From Legionella_A sp963772805 (lineage in GTDB: Bacteria > Pseudomonadota > Gammaproteobacteria > Legionellales > Legionellaceae), in contig CAVYYU010000008.1 of the NCBI GenBank assembly GCA_963772805.1, forward strand, positions 1,112,874 through 1,176,873: a DNA stretch of 64,000 nt. The letters run 5' to 3'. Both the position numbers and the translations under genes were made by a program. Shown here one piece after another: positions 17,465 to 26,733 of the stretch (position 1 is its first letter; each line of letters begins with the position of its first letter). The notes under the pieces were generated by a model that saw nothing but the letters and a program-made list of their open reading frames with translations, did no database searches and was not told the origin of the DNA.

Positions 17465-18823
17465 TTAACTACCTGCAATCATCATTTGCTCAATTAACAC
17501 CGAGCCACAACGTGTCGAAATATTAGGATTAATATCATTGCCAACTGCGGCTATCGCGCGAAACATATCTTTCAAATTACCCGCAATGGTAATTTCTTCT
17601 ACCGGATATAGAATTTCGCCGCCTTCAACCCAAAATCCGCTGGCACCGCGCGAATAATCGCCCGTTAAGCCATTTACCCCATGCCCCATTAATTCAGTAA
17701 CCAGCAAACCTGTTCCCATCTTGCGTAAAAGGTCTTGTAAATCACCCGCTGTTGGATCAACGGTTAAGTTGAATACGCCACCGCTATTCGCCGTGGTTTG
17801 CAAACCCAGTTTTCGTGCTGAATAGCTTCCAAGAATATATTGATGCAGTACACCATCATCCACAAATACATTATTGCGCGTCGGCACCCCCTCACTATCG
17901 AACGGCGAGCTGGCCAAACCGCGAAGAATATGAGGTTGTTCATATATACGCGTGCCTTTCGGGAAAATCTGTTGTCCAAGTGAGTCCAGTAAAAACGAGT
18001 TTTTACGATAAAGATTGGAACCACTGACAGCGCCAATAAAACTTGAAAATAAACCACTGGATAACCGTGATGAAAATAGCACAGGTACCTTTTGCGTTTT
18101 TATTTTCCTGGCCCCCAAACGACTGACAGCACGTTTTGCTGCACTTTCGGCGATCTGCTCTAAAGACAGCAAATCATCCGGTTTTCGGGCTGTCGTGTAA
18201 TCATAATCGCGCTGCATCAGCTCTCCTTCTTTAGCGATTAAGGAGCAACTCACGCTGTGACGGCTACTGTGCACAACCCCTTCGCCACCATACGTATTCG
18301 CATAACCATGGCAAAACGTATAAGTAGATAAATTAACACCGTCTGAATTACTAATCCTTTTATCGTAAGCTAATGCCTGCCGCTCACAAGCCAATACCTT
18401 CTCAATGGCTTCTGGTGGTGTAATTTCCCATGGGTATATGAGATCCAAATCAGGGTATTGATTAGTCATCAACGCCCGATCCGCCAATCCAAAGCAGGGA
18501 TCTTCAGCGCTTACCTTCGCAATATCACAGGCAGCAGCAACCATCATATCGATAGCCATTGGTGAAGTGTCCGTGCTGCTTGCTCCGCCTTTTCGCTGAC
18601 CAAAATAAACGGTCACACTTGCCGCTTTATCTTCACTAAACGCTACGGTTTCAACCTCGCCCATACGGACATCAACTGAAAAACCACTATCATGATTCAC
18701 GGCCACCGAGGCATCACTGGCTCCGTGATGACGGGCTCTAGCCAACACCATGTCCATAATATCGGTTAATTCATGAGTCAACTTAACCTGTGTTCTGTTG
18801 ACATTTTGCGGTAATATTTGCAT
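17465..18823 (-). CDS. pmbA: Metalloprotease PmbA (TldE)
   Basis: PmbA/TldE pairs with TldD to form a metalloprotease that trims unfolded or modified peptides such as microcin B17 and helps to degrade the CcdA antitoxin. From ATG 18823 the protein has 452 residues (E. coli 450). That start has a GAGG site 5 bases upstream, better than the ATG 11 codons earlier. Family stretches include NHDSGFSVDVRMGEVETVAF near the N-terminus, the ISNSDGVNLST region, and the C-terminal TELMGHGVNGLTGDYSRGASGFWVEGGE, where the motif around G-D-Y-S-R-G-A-x-G is strongly conserved. It diverges from the next gene. Confidence 0.95.
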   Translation of the reverse strand: MQILPQNVNRTQVKLTHELTDIMDMVLARARHHGASDASVAVNHDSGFSVDVRMGEVETVAFSEDKAASVTVYFGQRKGGASSTDTSPMAIDMMVAAACDIAKVSAEDPCFGLADRALMTNQYPDLDLIYPWEITPPEAIEKVLACERQALAYDKRISNSDGVNLSTYTFCHGYANTYGGEGVVHSSRHSVSCSLIAKEGELMQRDYDYTTARKPDDLLSLEQIAESAAKRAVSRLGARKIKTQKVPVLFSSRLSSGLFSSFIGAVSGSNLYRKNSFLLDSLGQQIFPKGTRIYEQPHILRGLASSPFDSEGVPTRNNVFVDDGVLHQYILGSYSARKLGLQTTANSGGVFNLTVDPTAGDLQDLLRKMGTGLLVTELMGHGVNGLTGDYSRGASGFWVEGGEILYPVEEITIAGNLKDMFRAIAAVGNDINPNISTRCGSVLIEQMMIAGS

Positions 18824-18909
18824 GATGACCTCGCCAGAGTGAAAGTTTGTACCCAAGAATACAAGATATGCTTCACGTGGTCATCATGCAGGAAGGATTA
18901 AAACCAATT

Positions 18910-19644
18910 ATGAGACTGTTTATTACGCCAATATTCTTACTATTATTGGCCGGCGCGGCCATCGCCGATAATTGGCGCGTGCTTGCGCCCGGCATTGAGT
19001 ACCAGGATCTGGGTGAGAAGTTATTATCACCCTGGTCGCATATTCATGTGTTTCGTATTGATCTTAAAAATAATGAGCTAGATTTAATCACGGCCAAGAA
19101 TATAGATCGAAAATTTGCAAAGGTTGATGAATTTTCTCAACACAGTAACGCCTTAATCACCATCAACGGCGGTTTTTTTGATCATAACCATCATCCGTTG
19201 GGGTTGCGCATTAGCCATCAACAACAAAAGAATCCACTTAAACGAATTAGCTGGTGGGGTGTTTTTTATGTGGAAAATCAAAAACCTTACTTATCAAGCA
19301 TGAACCAATATAAGAATGATAATAACATTGATTTTGCATTACAGAGTGGACCGCGCTTACTGGTTGATGGCACAATATTGTCATTAAAACCAGGACTCGC
19401 CGAGCGCACAGCACTAGGAATTTCCACTAATAATCGCATCATTATTCTTGTTAGCGAAAATAACCCCATGACCACGACTGAACTTGCCGAATTGATGAAA
19501 TCATCACCGCTGGATTGTCTGGATGCTCTTAATTTAGACGGTGGTGGTTCTAGCCAAATAAAAGCGGATGTTGGTTCATTTAAACTGCATGCACCCGGTC
19601 TTTCTAATGTGAGTGACGCGATAATTGTGAAGGCTCGGGCGTAG
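18910..19644 (+). CDS. Secreted phosphodiester glycosidase-like protein (NAGPA domain, YigE-like)
   Basis: The product has the phosphodiester glycosidase (NAGPA) fold found in the human uncovering enzyme and in E. coli YigE; the bacterial substrate is usually unknown. The ATG at 18910 starts a clean signal peptide (MRLFITPIFLLLLAGAAIA) with AGGAAGGA about 12 bases upstream. Family signatures are LITINGGFFDHNHHPLG at about 80-96 and, near the C-terminus, DALNLDGGGSSQI, the most conserved motif. The mature protein of about 225 residues would work in the periplasm or outside the cell. An upstream in-frame ATG at 18847 would bury the signal peptide and is less likely. A small hairpin (19646-19661) directly follows the stop. 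Confidence 0.85.
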   Translation: MRLFITPIFLLLLAGAAIADNWRVLAPGIEYQDLGEKLLSPWSHIHVFRIDLKNNELDLITAKNIDRKFAKVDEFSQHSNALITINGGFFDHNHHPLGLRISHQQQKNPLKRISWWGVFYVENQKPYLSSMNQYKNDNNIDFALQSGPRLLVDGTILSLKPGLAERTALGISTNNRIIILVSENNPMTTTELAELMKSSPLDCLDALNLDGGGSSQIKADVGSFKLHAPGLSNVSDAIIVKARA

Positions 19645-19689
19645 GTTGGGTCGTAACCCAATAATCCAATAATCCATAAACCTCACAGT

Positions 19690-19698
19690 TTATCCACA
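19690..19698. promoter_or_regulatory. DnaA box upstream of nrdA
   Basis: TTATCCACA is an exact match to the strong DnaA-box consensus and lies about 90 bases before the likely nrdA promoter. In E. coli DnaA binds the nrdAB promoter region to link dNTP supply with replication, so the position is suggestive. Confidence 0.55.
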
Positions 19699-19725
19699 GC
19701 ATATCCTCAGAGTTATTCCTTGAAA

Positions 19726-19773
19726 CCACACTATATTGTGAGTACAATCTCAATATATCACTATATATTGTGT
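19726..19773. promoter_or_regulatory. Paired NrdR boxes over the nrdAB promoter
   Basis: Against the consensus ACACwATATATwGTGT, box 2 (19758-19773, TCACTATATATTGTGT) matches 15 of 16 and box 1 (19726-19741, CCACACTATATTGTGA) matches 13 of 16. They start 32 bases apart, about three helical turns, the spacing typical for the dATP/ATP-sensing repressor NrdR. A -10 hexamer TATAAT follows at 19781-19786, so box 2 would cover the -35 region and binding should block RNA polymerase. Confidence 0.8.
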
Positions 19774-19851
19774 CTTTAGCTATAATTAACAATAAGCAAG
19801 TGAATTGTTGCTGTAACCATTGACCATATAAACACCTTCCTTGGAGGAGAC

Positions 19852-22671
19852 ATGTCAGACACTCTAGCGCCGGTAAAAGAGGCACCCAGCATCAGTAGTC
19901 TCGAATTGGCTGGTAACACACCTGGTTTGATCAATACAATTAAACGTAATGGCAAAAGCGTTCGTTATGATGAGAACAAAATTAAAGTTGCGATTACCAA
20001 AGCATTTATCGCCGTTGAAGGCGGCAATGCTGCGACGTCTAACCGTATTTATCAGCAAGTTGATGAAATAAATCAAAAAATAACTCAAGCGTTCAAGCGA
20101 CGTTTTCCTACTGGCGGCACCATTCATATTGAAGACATTCAAGACCGCGTCGAATTAGAGTTAATGCGCAGCGGTGAACAGAAAGTTGCGCGCGTTTATG
20201 TTCTTTATCGTGAAGAGCGCCGCAAAGCCCGCGATTTTCAAGTAAAACAACACCCAACTGACAGCAAAGTACCATTAATTACCATGCCGAATGGTGAATT
20301 AGCACCGCTAGATATGACGCGCGTTGAAACAATTGTAAAAGAAGCTTGCCGTGAACTAAATAATGTTAAAGCTGAGCCTGTTATCAAAGACGCTTTACGC
20401 AATCTCTACAATCAAGCAAGCCTTGATGACGTGCACAAAGTACTCATTATGGCAGCGCGCGCGTTGGTAGAAACAGAGCCTAACTATACATTTGTGAGCG
20501 CACGGTTATTGCTCGATAGCATGCGGGCTGAGGCACTTGCTAAATTAGAGATACAAAATGACGCCACCTTTGATGAAATGGCGAAACTGTATCCTGATTA
20601 TTTCAAGCGTTATATTGCTCACGGCATAGCTCAGGGTATGCTTGACTCAAAGCTCAGTGAGTTTAATCTTGATAAGCTCGCTAAAGCGATATTACCCGAA
20701 CGCGACATGCAGTTTACCTACTTAAGTTTGCAAACATTGTACGACCGCTACTTTATTCATGATTCCGGCGTACGTTACGAATTACCACAAGCCTTTTTTA
20801 TGCGCGTTGCCATGGGGCTAGCTATTCGTGAACAAGATAGAGAAGCGAAAGCCATTGAATTTTATAGATTACTCTCATCTTTTGATTACATGGCATCTAC
20901 GCCAACCTTATTTAACGCAGGCACAGTACGTCCGCAATTATCCAGCTGTTATTTAACAACTATTCCCGATCATTTGGATGGCATTTACAGTGCTATTAAA
21001 GACAATGCCCTGTTATCGAAATTTGCTGGTGGTCTGGGCAATGACTGGACATCTGTACGTGCTATGGGGTCACATATCAAAGGTACAAACGGCAAGTCAC
21101 AAGGCGTTGTACCCTTCTTAAATGTGGCTGATGCTACAGCTGTAGCAGTTAATCAAGGCGGCAAGCGTAAAGGCGCTGTCTGTGCATACCTTGAGTGCTG
21201 GCATCGTGATGTTGAAGAGTTTCTTGAGTTGCGTAAGAACACCGGCGATGATCGCCGTCGTACCCACGACATGAACACTGCGCTGTGGATTCCCGACTTG
21301 TTCATGAAGCGCGTCCATGAGGAGGGTGATTGGACGTTATTCTCACCGGAAGAAGTACCTGAGCTCCATGACAGTTATGGCAAAACATTTGAAGCGTTGT
21401 ACGCTGACTATGAGGAAAAAGCGAGTCAAGGAATAATCAAGAATTTCAAGACCGTTCCAGCAGTTAAATTGTGGCGTAAAATGCTATCCATGCTGTTTGA
21501 AACAGGCCATCCGTGGCTCACGTTTAAAGATGCTTGTAACCTGCGTTCACCGCAACAACATGCGGGCGTGGTTCATAGCTCGAACCTGTGTACAGAGATT
21601 ACACTTAACACATCGCAAGACGAAATTGCTGTATGTAACCTTGGTAGTGTGAATCTGCCAGCACATATCAAAAATGGCAAGCTGGACACCGTGAAACTGC
21701 AAGCTACCGTACGCACAGCAGTTCGTATGTTAGACAACGTCATTGATATTAACTACTACTCCGTACCGCAAGCACGAAACTCCAACTTAAAGCATCGTCC
21801 TGTTGGCTTGGGATTGATGGGCTTTCAGGATGCGTTGTATGAGCTTCATCTTGATTACACCTCCAACGCTGCTGTCGATTTTGCTGACACATCGATGGAG
21901 TTGATCAGTTACTATGCTATCGAAGCGTCTTCTGAATTGGCTAAAGAACGCGGCCAATATCAAAGTTATGAAGGCTCTTTGTGGAGCAAAGGCATTCTGC
22001 CGATTGATTCAATCAATCTGTTGCAGCAGGCGCGCGGCAAGTTCCTGGAGCAGGATCGTTCACAACGGCTGGATTGGGAAGCATTGCGCGTTAAAGTACG
22101 TACCCAGGGCATGCGTAACTCCAATGTCATGGCTATAGCACCGACGGCGACCATTTCCAACATCTGTGGCGTTTCACAATCTATTGAACCTACCTATCAA
22201 AACCTTTATGTGAAATCGAATCTGTCGGGTGAGTTCACCGTCGTCAACCACTATCTGGTCGCTGATTTGAAAGCGCTAAAACTGTGGGATGAAGTGATGG
22301 TTAATGACTTGAAGTATTTCAATGGCAGTGTGCAACCTATTAGCCGTATTCCAGACGAATTGAAGGCCCGCTACGCAACCGCCTTTGAAATCGACCCGAT
22401 CTGGCTGGTGGAAGCGGGATCTCGCCGACAAAAATGGCTGGATCAGGCGCAATCATTGAATGTATACATGGCTCAACCATCCGGCAAGAAGCTTGATGAT
22501 CTGTATCGACAAGCCTGGTTACGCGGTTTAAAAACAACCTATTATTTACGCAGTTTAGGTGCAAGTAACGCCGAAAAATCAACCGTCACGGATGGCACAC
22601 TTAACGCGGTAAAGCTCAGTGAACCGCAAGCGTGCTCTATTCTTGACCCAAGCTGTGAAGCATGCCAATAA
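19852..22671 (+). CDS. nrdA: Class Ia ribonucleotide reductase, large subunit NrdA
   Basis: NrdA reduces ribonucleoside diphosphates to deoxy forms, using the radical supplied by NrdB. At 939 residues it is longer than E. coli NrdA (761) because of its N-terminus. An ATP-cone spans about 30-125, and a second cone-like segment lies at about 140-230, as in the two-cone Pseudomonas type. The catalytic barrel follows, with redox cysteines at about 366 (LSSCYLTTI) and 595 (AVCNLGS), the radical site NLCTE with Cys 580, and the paired tyrosines of the radical path (KTTYYLRS). The C-terminal CEAC pair takes electrons from thioredoxin or glutaredoxin. GGAGGAG stands just before the ATG. Upstream NrdR and DnaA sites suggest dATP- and replication-linked control. 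Confidence 0.97.
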   Translation: MSDTLAPVKEAPSISSLELAGNTPGLINTIKRNGKSVRYDENKIKVAITKAFIAVEGGNAATSNRIYQQVDEINQKITQAFKRRFPTGGTIHIEDIQDRVELELMRSGEQKVARVYVLYREERRKARDFQVKQHPTDSKVPLITMPNGELAPLDMTRVETIVKEACRELNNVKAEPVIKDALRNLYNQASLDDVHKVLIMAARALVETEPNYTFVSARLLLDSMRAEALAKLEIQNDATFDEMAKLYPDYFKRYIAHGIAQGMLDSKLSEFNLDKLAKAILPERDMQFTYLSLQTLYDRYFIHDSGVRYELPQAFFMRVAMGLAIREQDREAKAIEFYRLLSSFDYMASTPTLFNAGTVRPQLSSCYLTTIPDHLDGIYSAIKDNALLSKFAGGLGNDWTSVRAMGSHIKGTNGKSQGVVPFLNVADATAVAVNQGGKRKGAVCAYLECWHRDVEEFLELRKNTGDDRRRTHDMNTALWIPDLFMKRVHEEGDWTLFSPEEVPELHDSYGKTFEALYADYEEKASQGIIKNFKTVPAVKLWRKMLSMLFETGHPWLTFKDACNLRSPQQHAGVVHSSNLCTEITLNTSQDEIAVCNLGSVNLPAHIKNGKLDTVKLQATVRTAVRMLDNVIDINYYSVPQARNSNLKHRPVGLGLMGFQDALYELHLDYTSNAAVDFADTSMELISYYAIEASSELAKERGQYQSYEGSLWSKGILPIDSINLLQQARGKFLEQDRSQRLDWEALRVKVRTQGMRNSNVMAIAPTATISNICGVSQSIEPTYQNLYVKSNLSGEFTVVNHYLVADLKALKLWDEVMVNDLKYFNGSVQPISRIPDELKARYATAFEIDPIWLVEAGSRRQKWLDQAQSLNVYMAQPSGKKLDDLYRQAWLRGLKTTYYLRSLGASNAEKSTVTDGTLNAVKLSEPQACSILDPSCEACQ

Positions 22672-22682
22672 AGGGGACACAC

Positions 22683-23780
22683 ATGACTAATGCGACTTTA
22701 GAACAGGTAGAAGCGACCCACCATATTGGTGCAACCGGCCTTGAATTATTAGAAATGGGTGCCGAACGAATCCACGTGGATGATAAAAAAATAATTAACT
22801 GCCGTGCCGACCTGAACCAACTGGTTCCGTTCAAATACACGTGGGCTTGGGATAAATACTTAACCGGCTGCGCAAACCATTGGATGCCTAATGAAATCAG
22901 CATGAGCGCCGACCTTGCCCTGTGGAACGATCCTAACGGCTTAACAGAGGATGAACGTTTAATTATTAAACGTAATTTAGGATTTTTCTCAACGGCAGAC
23001 TCGCTGGTGGCTAACAACCTGGTGCTGGCCGTTTATCGCCACATCACCAATCCCGAGTGCCGACAATATTTGTTGCGTCAAGCGTTTGAAGAAGCCTTAC
23101 ACACACACGCATACCAGTATATTATTGAAAGCTTGGGTATGGATGAAGCCGAAGTATTTAACATGTACCGCGAAATACCCTCTGTGGCCACCAAAGCGTC
23201 TTGGGCCTTGCCGTTTACGCAAAGCTTGGGCGATGCGAATTTCCATACGGGAACACCTGAAAATGACCAGCGCTTGTTACGTGATCTGATTGCATTTTAC
23301 GTGGTTTTCGAAGGCATTTTCTTCTACGTTGGTTTTACCCAAATTCTATCCATGGGTCGACGCAATAAGATGGTTGGTACGTCAGAGCAGTTCCAATATA
23401 TTTTGCGTGATGAATCCATGCATATGAATTTTGGTATTGATGTCATTAATCAAATCAAAATTGAAAACCCCCATTTGTGGACCCCCGCCTTCAAAGATGA
23501 AATCATCAAGCTGATTAAAGATGGCGTAGCAATGGAATATCAATATGCAAAAGACACCATGCCACATGGTATTTTAGGTATGAATGCTGAGATGTTTGAA
23601 GAATACCTGCACTTTATCGCCAACCGTCGTCTCAATCAAATTGGCTTACCCGAACAATACCCTGGCGCTGAAAATCCCTTCCCATGGATGAGTGAAATGT
23701 TGGATCTGAAAAAAGAAAAGAACTTCTTTGAAACGCGCGTTATTGAGTATCAGGCGGGCGGAACATTGAGTTGGGAATAA
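22683..23780 (+). CDS. nrdB: Class Ia ribonucleotide reductase, small subunit NrdB
   Basis: NrdB holds the di-iron centre and the tyrosyl radical used by NrdA. From ATG 22683, preceded by AGGGGAC, the protein has 365 residues. Metal ligands and radical site line up with E. coli: Asp 106 (STADSL), Glu 137 and His 140, with Tyr 144 four residues on (E-A-L-H-T-H-A-Y), then Glu in VFEGIFF and Glu/His in RDESMHMNFG. The radical tyrosine is therefore present, unlike the Chlamydia-type subunits that have Phe. The gene starts 11 bases after nrdA, so the pair is one operon. Confidence 0.96.
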   Translation: MTNATLEQVEATHHIGATGLELLEMGAERIHVDDKKIINCRADLNQLVPFKYTWAWDKYLTGCANHWMPNEISMSADLALWNDPNGLTEDERLIIKRNLGFFSTADSLVANNLVLAVYRHITNPECRQYLLRQAFEEALHTHAYQYIIESLGMDEAEVFNMYREIPSVATKASWALPFTQSLGDANFHTGTPENDQRLLRDLIAFYVVFEGIFFYVGFTQILSMGRRNKMVGTSEQFQYILRDESMHMNFGIDVINQIKIENPHLWTPAFKDEIIKLIKDGVAMEYQYAKDTMPHGILGMNAEMFEEYLHFIANRRLNQIGLPEQYPGAENPFPWMSEMLDLKKEKNFFETRVIEYQAGGTLSWE

Positions 23781-23855
23781 TTGCCAGAGGAATTTTAGTA
23801 AGCAACGTAACCTCGCTATAGGGCGAGGCAACATCCGATGTAGAATCACGTCCAT

Positions 23856-23871
23856 CCCCGCGCAAGCGGGG
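23856..23871. terminator. GC-rich hairpin after nrdB
   Basis: CCCCGC-GCAA-GCGGGG followed by TCTATTTCT lies about 75 bases after the nrdB stop. A second small stem (CCTCGC/GCGAGG) is just upstream at about 23810-23827. The form fits an intrinsic terminator, and the same GC core with CTATT recurs at 782-799, so it may be a dispersed REP element. Confidence 0.55.
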
Positions 23872-23912
23872 TCTATTTCTGTCTTGGCACAAGCACTACC
23901 GTAACAATTTGT

Positions 23913-25571
23913 TTAAATACTATTAGCCCTTGCTTGATGCTCTCCCTTGCTTTCAGGCGTGTTTCCTTTCCAGGCTGAATCTACCCTGGCATTAGTAAAG
24001 AACCCGTATCTATCTTGTCTAGTTCGATCTGCCGGCATATCCTGAGCCGAATCGTTGATTTTATCTGTATTTATTTTAAGCCTAGTCAAAAACATATTGC
24101 ACCGGTCACTCACAGAGCACGATACTTCTGCTTTCTGAGATAGTACTGTTTTAGTCAAATCATCATTGTTTGCTGCACTGTCTTGTTCTAAATCCAGAAA
24201 AACGTGTTTGACATTAATATTAACCAACCTATTAGCCTGATTATTTAAAATATTAGCTTTGTTGCTATTAGCTGACACACCTAGATATCCCTTCTCATAA
24301 ACATCAGCAAGTTTGTACATGGCATCGATATTTTCAAGCTTAACTGCCTCATGATAAAGATTGATGGCCTTGTTAACATCGACCGTCACCCCCAAACGAC
24401 CATCTTCAAAAAGTACTGCCAAGTTAAACATAGCCTCACTCAGGCCGTATGCTGCGGCCCGTTCGTATAAAGCAATCACATTTTTAACTTCGACTGGTAC
24501 GCCATCACCTCCCCATTCATAAATAACAGCAAGGTTATACATCGCATTACTATTTCCACATATAACCGCTTGTTGATATAGACCTATGGCTTTGTCAATA
24601 TCGGGTTTAACGCCCCCTCTTCCCTCATCATAAATAACAGCAAGATTATATAATGCCGCGCTATTTCCAAAGCTGATGGCTTGCTCATACAGACTGACAG
24701 CCTTGATAATATCAGGTGAAACACATTGGCAACCATGTTCATAAATAGAAGCAAGACTAAACATAGCATTGTTATTTGAACAATAAACAGCTTGTTCATA
24801 CAAACTAATCGCTTGCTTAATATCTGCCGGCACACCTTTTCTACCCAAATTGTAAATTGCAGCCAATTTTACCATAGCAACGTCATTTCCAAGCTCCATG
24901 GCCCGTTGGTACAGACGAATTGCCTCATCAGTATTACTCGTCTCGTAAATACCAGCAAGTCTAACCATGGCGAAGGTATTTCCAACTGCAATTGCTTTCT
25001 TGTATAAACTAATGGACTTGCTAATATCAACTTGCAAACCTTCTCGTCCTTCTTCGTAGTCATGGGCAAGACTGAGCATTGCAAAACTATTTCCAAGTTC
25101 AATTGCTTGTTCGTACAAAAAAAGTCCTTTTTTAGCATCGACCGCCATTCCTTCTGCTCCACTTAAATAAATCAAAGCCAGATCAGTGCAAGCTTGGCTC
25201 TTAAGCACTTTATTGGACGAGGATAGATACTGCTCAGCTAATTTGATTGCTTCCAAAACACCATGATTTAAAATAAATCTTCTGATTAAACTTGATAAAG
25301 CATGCGGGTTTCCCTTATCAATGGCTTTTTGGTGCAATACGTCCAGGTCGTTAATATTAATAGGATCACCAATGCCACTTCCGCGCATAAGGGCTTCCAG
25401 ATGTAAGGCATGCGGATTATCTTGTTGTTGTCCTATCCATTTAAAAACAAATTCTGCGTTTTCGCCTAATAACTGATAATGCCTGGCTTGATACCACTCC
25501 GTTAAATAGTAAGATTCCAAATCTCCCTGTGCGGTTTTTTCAAGAAAAGACAAAAACTCTTCAATTTTCAT
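23913..25571 (-). CDS. Sel1-like repeat protein
   Basis: The 552-residue protein is built of Sel1-like repeats, a TPR-related helix-turn-helix fold that binds proteins. From about residue 130 to 430 a period of about 36 residues recurs about eight times, with the pattern A-I-x-L-Y-x-x-A-(16)-A-M-x-x-L-A-x-I-Y-E-x-G. The first 125 residues are less regular and the last 120 are polar, Asn- and Asp-rich and probably disordered. There is no signal peptide or membrane helix. An AGGAG site precedes the ATG. In Legionella several Sel1 proteins (LpnE, EnhC) take part in host-cell entry and trafficking, so a host-interaction role is possible but unproven. It diverges from the next gene across 175 bases. 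Confidence 0.85.
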   Translation of the reverse strand: MKIEEFLSFLEKTAQGDLESYYLTEWYQARHYQLLGENAEFVFKWIGQQQDNPHALHLEALMRGSGIGDPININDLDVLHQKAIDKGNPHALSSLIRRFILNHGVLEAIKLAEQYLSSSNKVLKSQACTDLALIYLSGAEGMAVDAKKGLFLYEQAIELGNSFAMLSLAHDYEEGREGLQVDISKSISLYKKAIAVGNTFAMVRLAGIYETSNTDEAIRLYQRAMELGNDVAMVKLAAIYNLGRKGVPADIKQAISLYEQAVYCSNNNAMFSLASIYEHGCQCVSPDIIKAVSLYEQAISFGNSAALYNLAVIYDEGRGGVKPDIDKAIGLYQQAVICGNSNAMYNLAVIYEWGGDGVPVEVKNVIALYERAAAYGLSEAMFNLAVLFEDGRLGVTVDVNKAINLYHEAVKLENIDAMYKLADVYEKGYLGVSANSNKANILNNQANRLVNINVKHVFLDLEQDSAANNDDLTKTVLSQKAEVSCSVSDRCNMFLTRLKINTDKINDSAQDMPADRTRQDRYGFFTNARVDSAWKGNTPESKGEHQARANSI

Positions 25572-25746
25572 GGGATTCTCCTAGCTTAAGTTATGGCCAA
25601 CATATCAAACAATGGGACACTAAGATTGAATACTCAATCGACGTACGTTGCTATGTTTTCTGGAATTTTTTTGAACGATACCTGATAATATAAAATGAAG
25701 ATAGATGATCCTTAATAAGCAATACAAAACAACGCAGGAGAACACA

Positions 25747-26526
25747 ATGGCATTGTTCCAACACCATACCAAAAAAGGATCGTTGCTATCACAACTTGCC
25801 TTGTTGCTCGTTATTAGCAGTCCATTTGCATACGCAACCAACAAAATCCTGACAGTCGATAGTTGTCACCCTCCAGTCGATGTCAATCAGTCGCAATATA
25901 TAGTCGGCTATGGTTCATTAATACAAGAAAGGTCAAAACGTGAAGATGCCTCCGATATCGGCGATAACCAGCCCATATATATCACCGGCTTTAATCGAAG
26001 CTGGATAATGTATGGTACGCGTGGGAAATTAAACACAACATACCTGGCAGTAGTCAAAAAAAACGCCGCTAAAATGAACGCCGTCTATTTTAAATTGAAT
26101 AACCCCAAGGAGATATCAAACTACGATGAGCGCGAGTATAAATATTGTCGCGCGATTGTTTCACCGCAACAAATCAAAACGATCAGCACTACAGTGCTTC
26201 CCACTGGACAATATTGGGTATACATCACCAAGGACGATGATAAAACGCTTCCGTCCACGCAATATCCCATTCTGCAATCATATGTCGATATCTTCCTCTC
26301 CGGCTGTCTTGAACAAGAAGAAAAACATCATTTACAAAATTTTGCTCATGATTGCATTAAAATGACATCAGGCTGGTCTAGACATTGGGTTAATGATCGT
26401 GCAGTTCAAGCTAACCCGTCGAAGAATGCGCCGTATACAAAAAAGGTTGATGCTTTGATTGCGAAAGAACTTCCGGTGTATTTTAAAGAAATAAAAATAG
26501 AAAGAGTGAGGCCGGTTAAACCTTAA
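25747..26526 (+). CDS. Secreted gamma-glutamylcyclotransferase-like protein
   Basis: From ATG 25747, with AGGAG 7 bases upstream, the 259-residue product has a signal peptide (hydrophobic core LLSQLALLLVISSPFAYA) and then a domain resembling the gamma-glutamylcyclotransferase/AIG2 fold. The nucleotide-like binding motif is IVGYGSLIQ at about 49-57. A YDEREYKYCR stretch carries the glutamate that acts as general acid in this family. Family members split gamma-glutamyl amines or ChaC-type glutathione bonds and are normally cytoplasmic, so a periplasmic or exported one is unusual. The C-terminal 90 residues (SGCLEQE to WSRHWVNDR) are an extension whose role I cannot name. Confidence 0.7.
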   Translation: MALFQHHTKKGSLLSQLALLLVISSPFAYATNKILTVDSCHPPVDVNQSQYIVGYGSLIQERSKREDASDIGDNQPIYITGFNRSWIMYGTRGKLNTTYLAVVKKNAAKMNAVYFKLNNPKEISNYDEREYKYCRAIVSPQQIKTISTTVLPTGQYWVYITKDDDKTLPSTQYPILQSYVDIFLSGCLEQEEKHHLQNFAHDCIKMTSGWSRHWVNDRAVQANPSKNAPYTKKVDALIAKELPVYFKEIKIERVRPVKP

Positions 26527-26733
26527 TTACTCTGCAGCAAGAGCTACTTGTTTAAATTACCCTATCGCTCATCTGCAGGGGTAGGCACACACCTCCTAAT
26601 CAAAGCCCATGCAATTCCCTCCCCAAGCTCACCACCAACTATTACTTGATGTCCTGGTACAGGAGAGGGCGTGCATGTCGCGCCACTATATAGTGGTACA
26701 CATAAGTTAGTCCCTATGCGCTATTGCTCTCAC
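26527..26733. other. Gap between convergent genes with a possible minus-strand gene remnant
   Basis: On the minus strand, 26720 to 26562 is open for about 52 codons and reads protein-like (GHQVIVGGELGEGIAWALIR), but it has no start codon or ribosome site. It may be the tail of a decayed gene. No terminator with a clear T run is seen. Confidence 0.25.
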
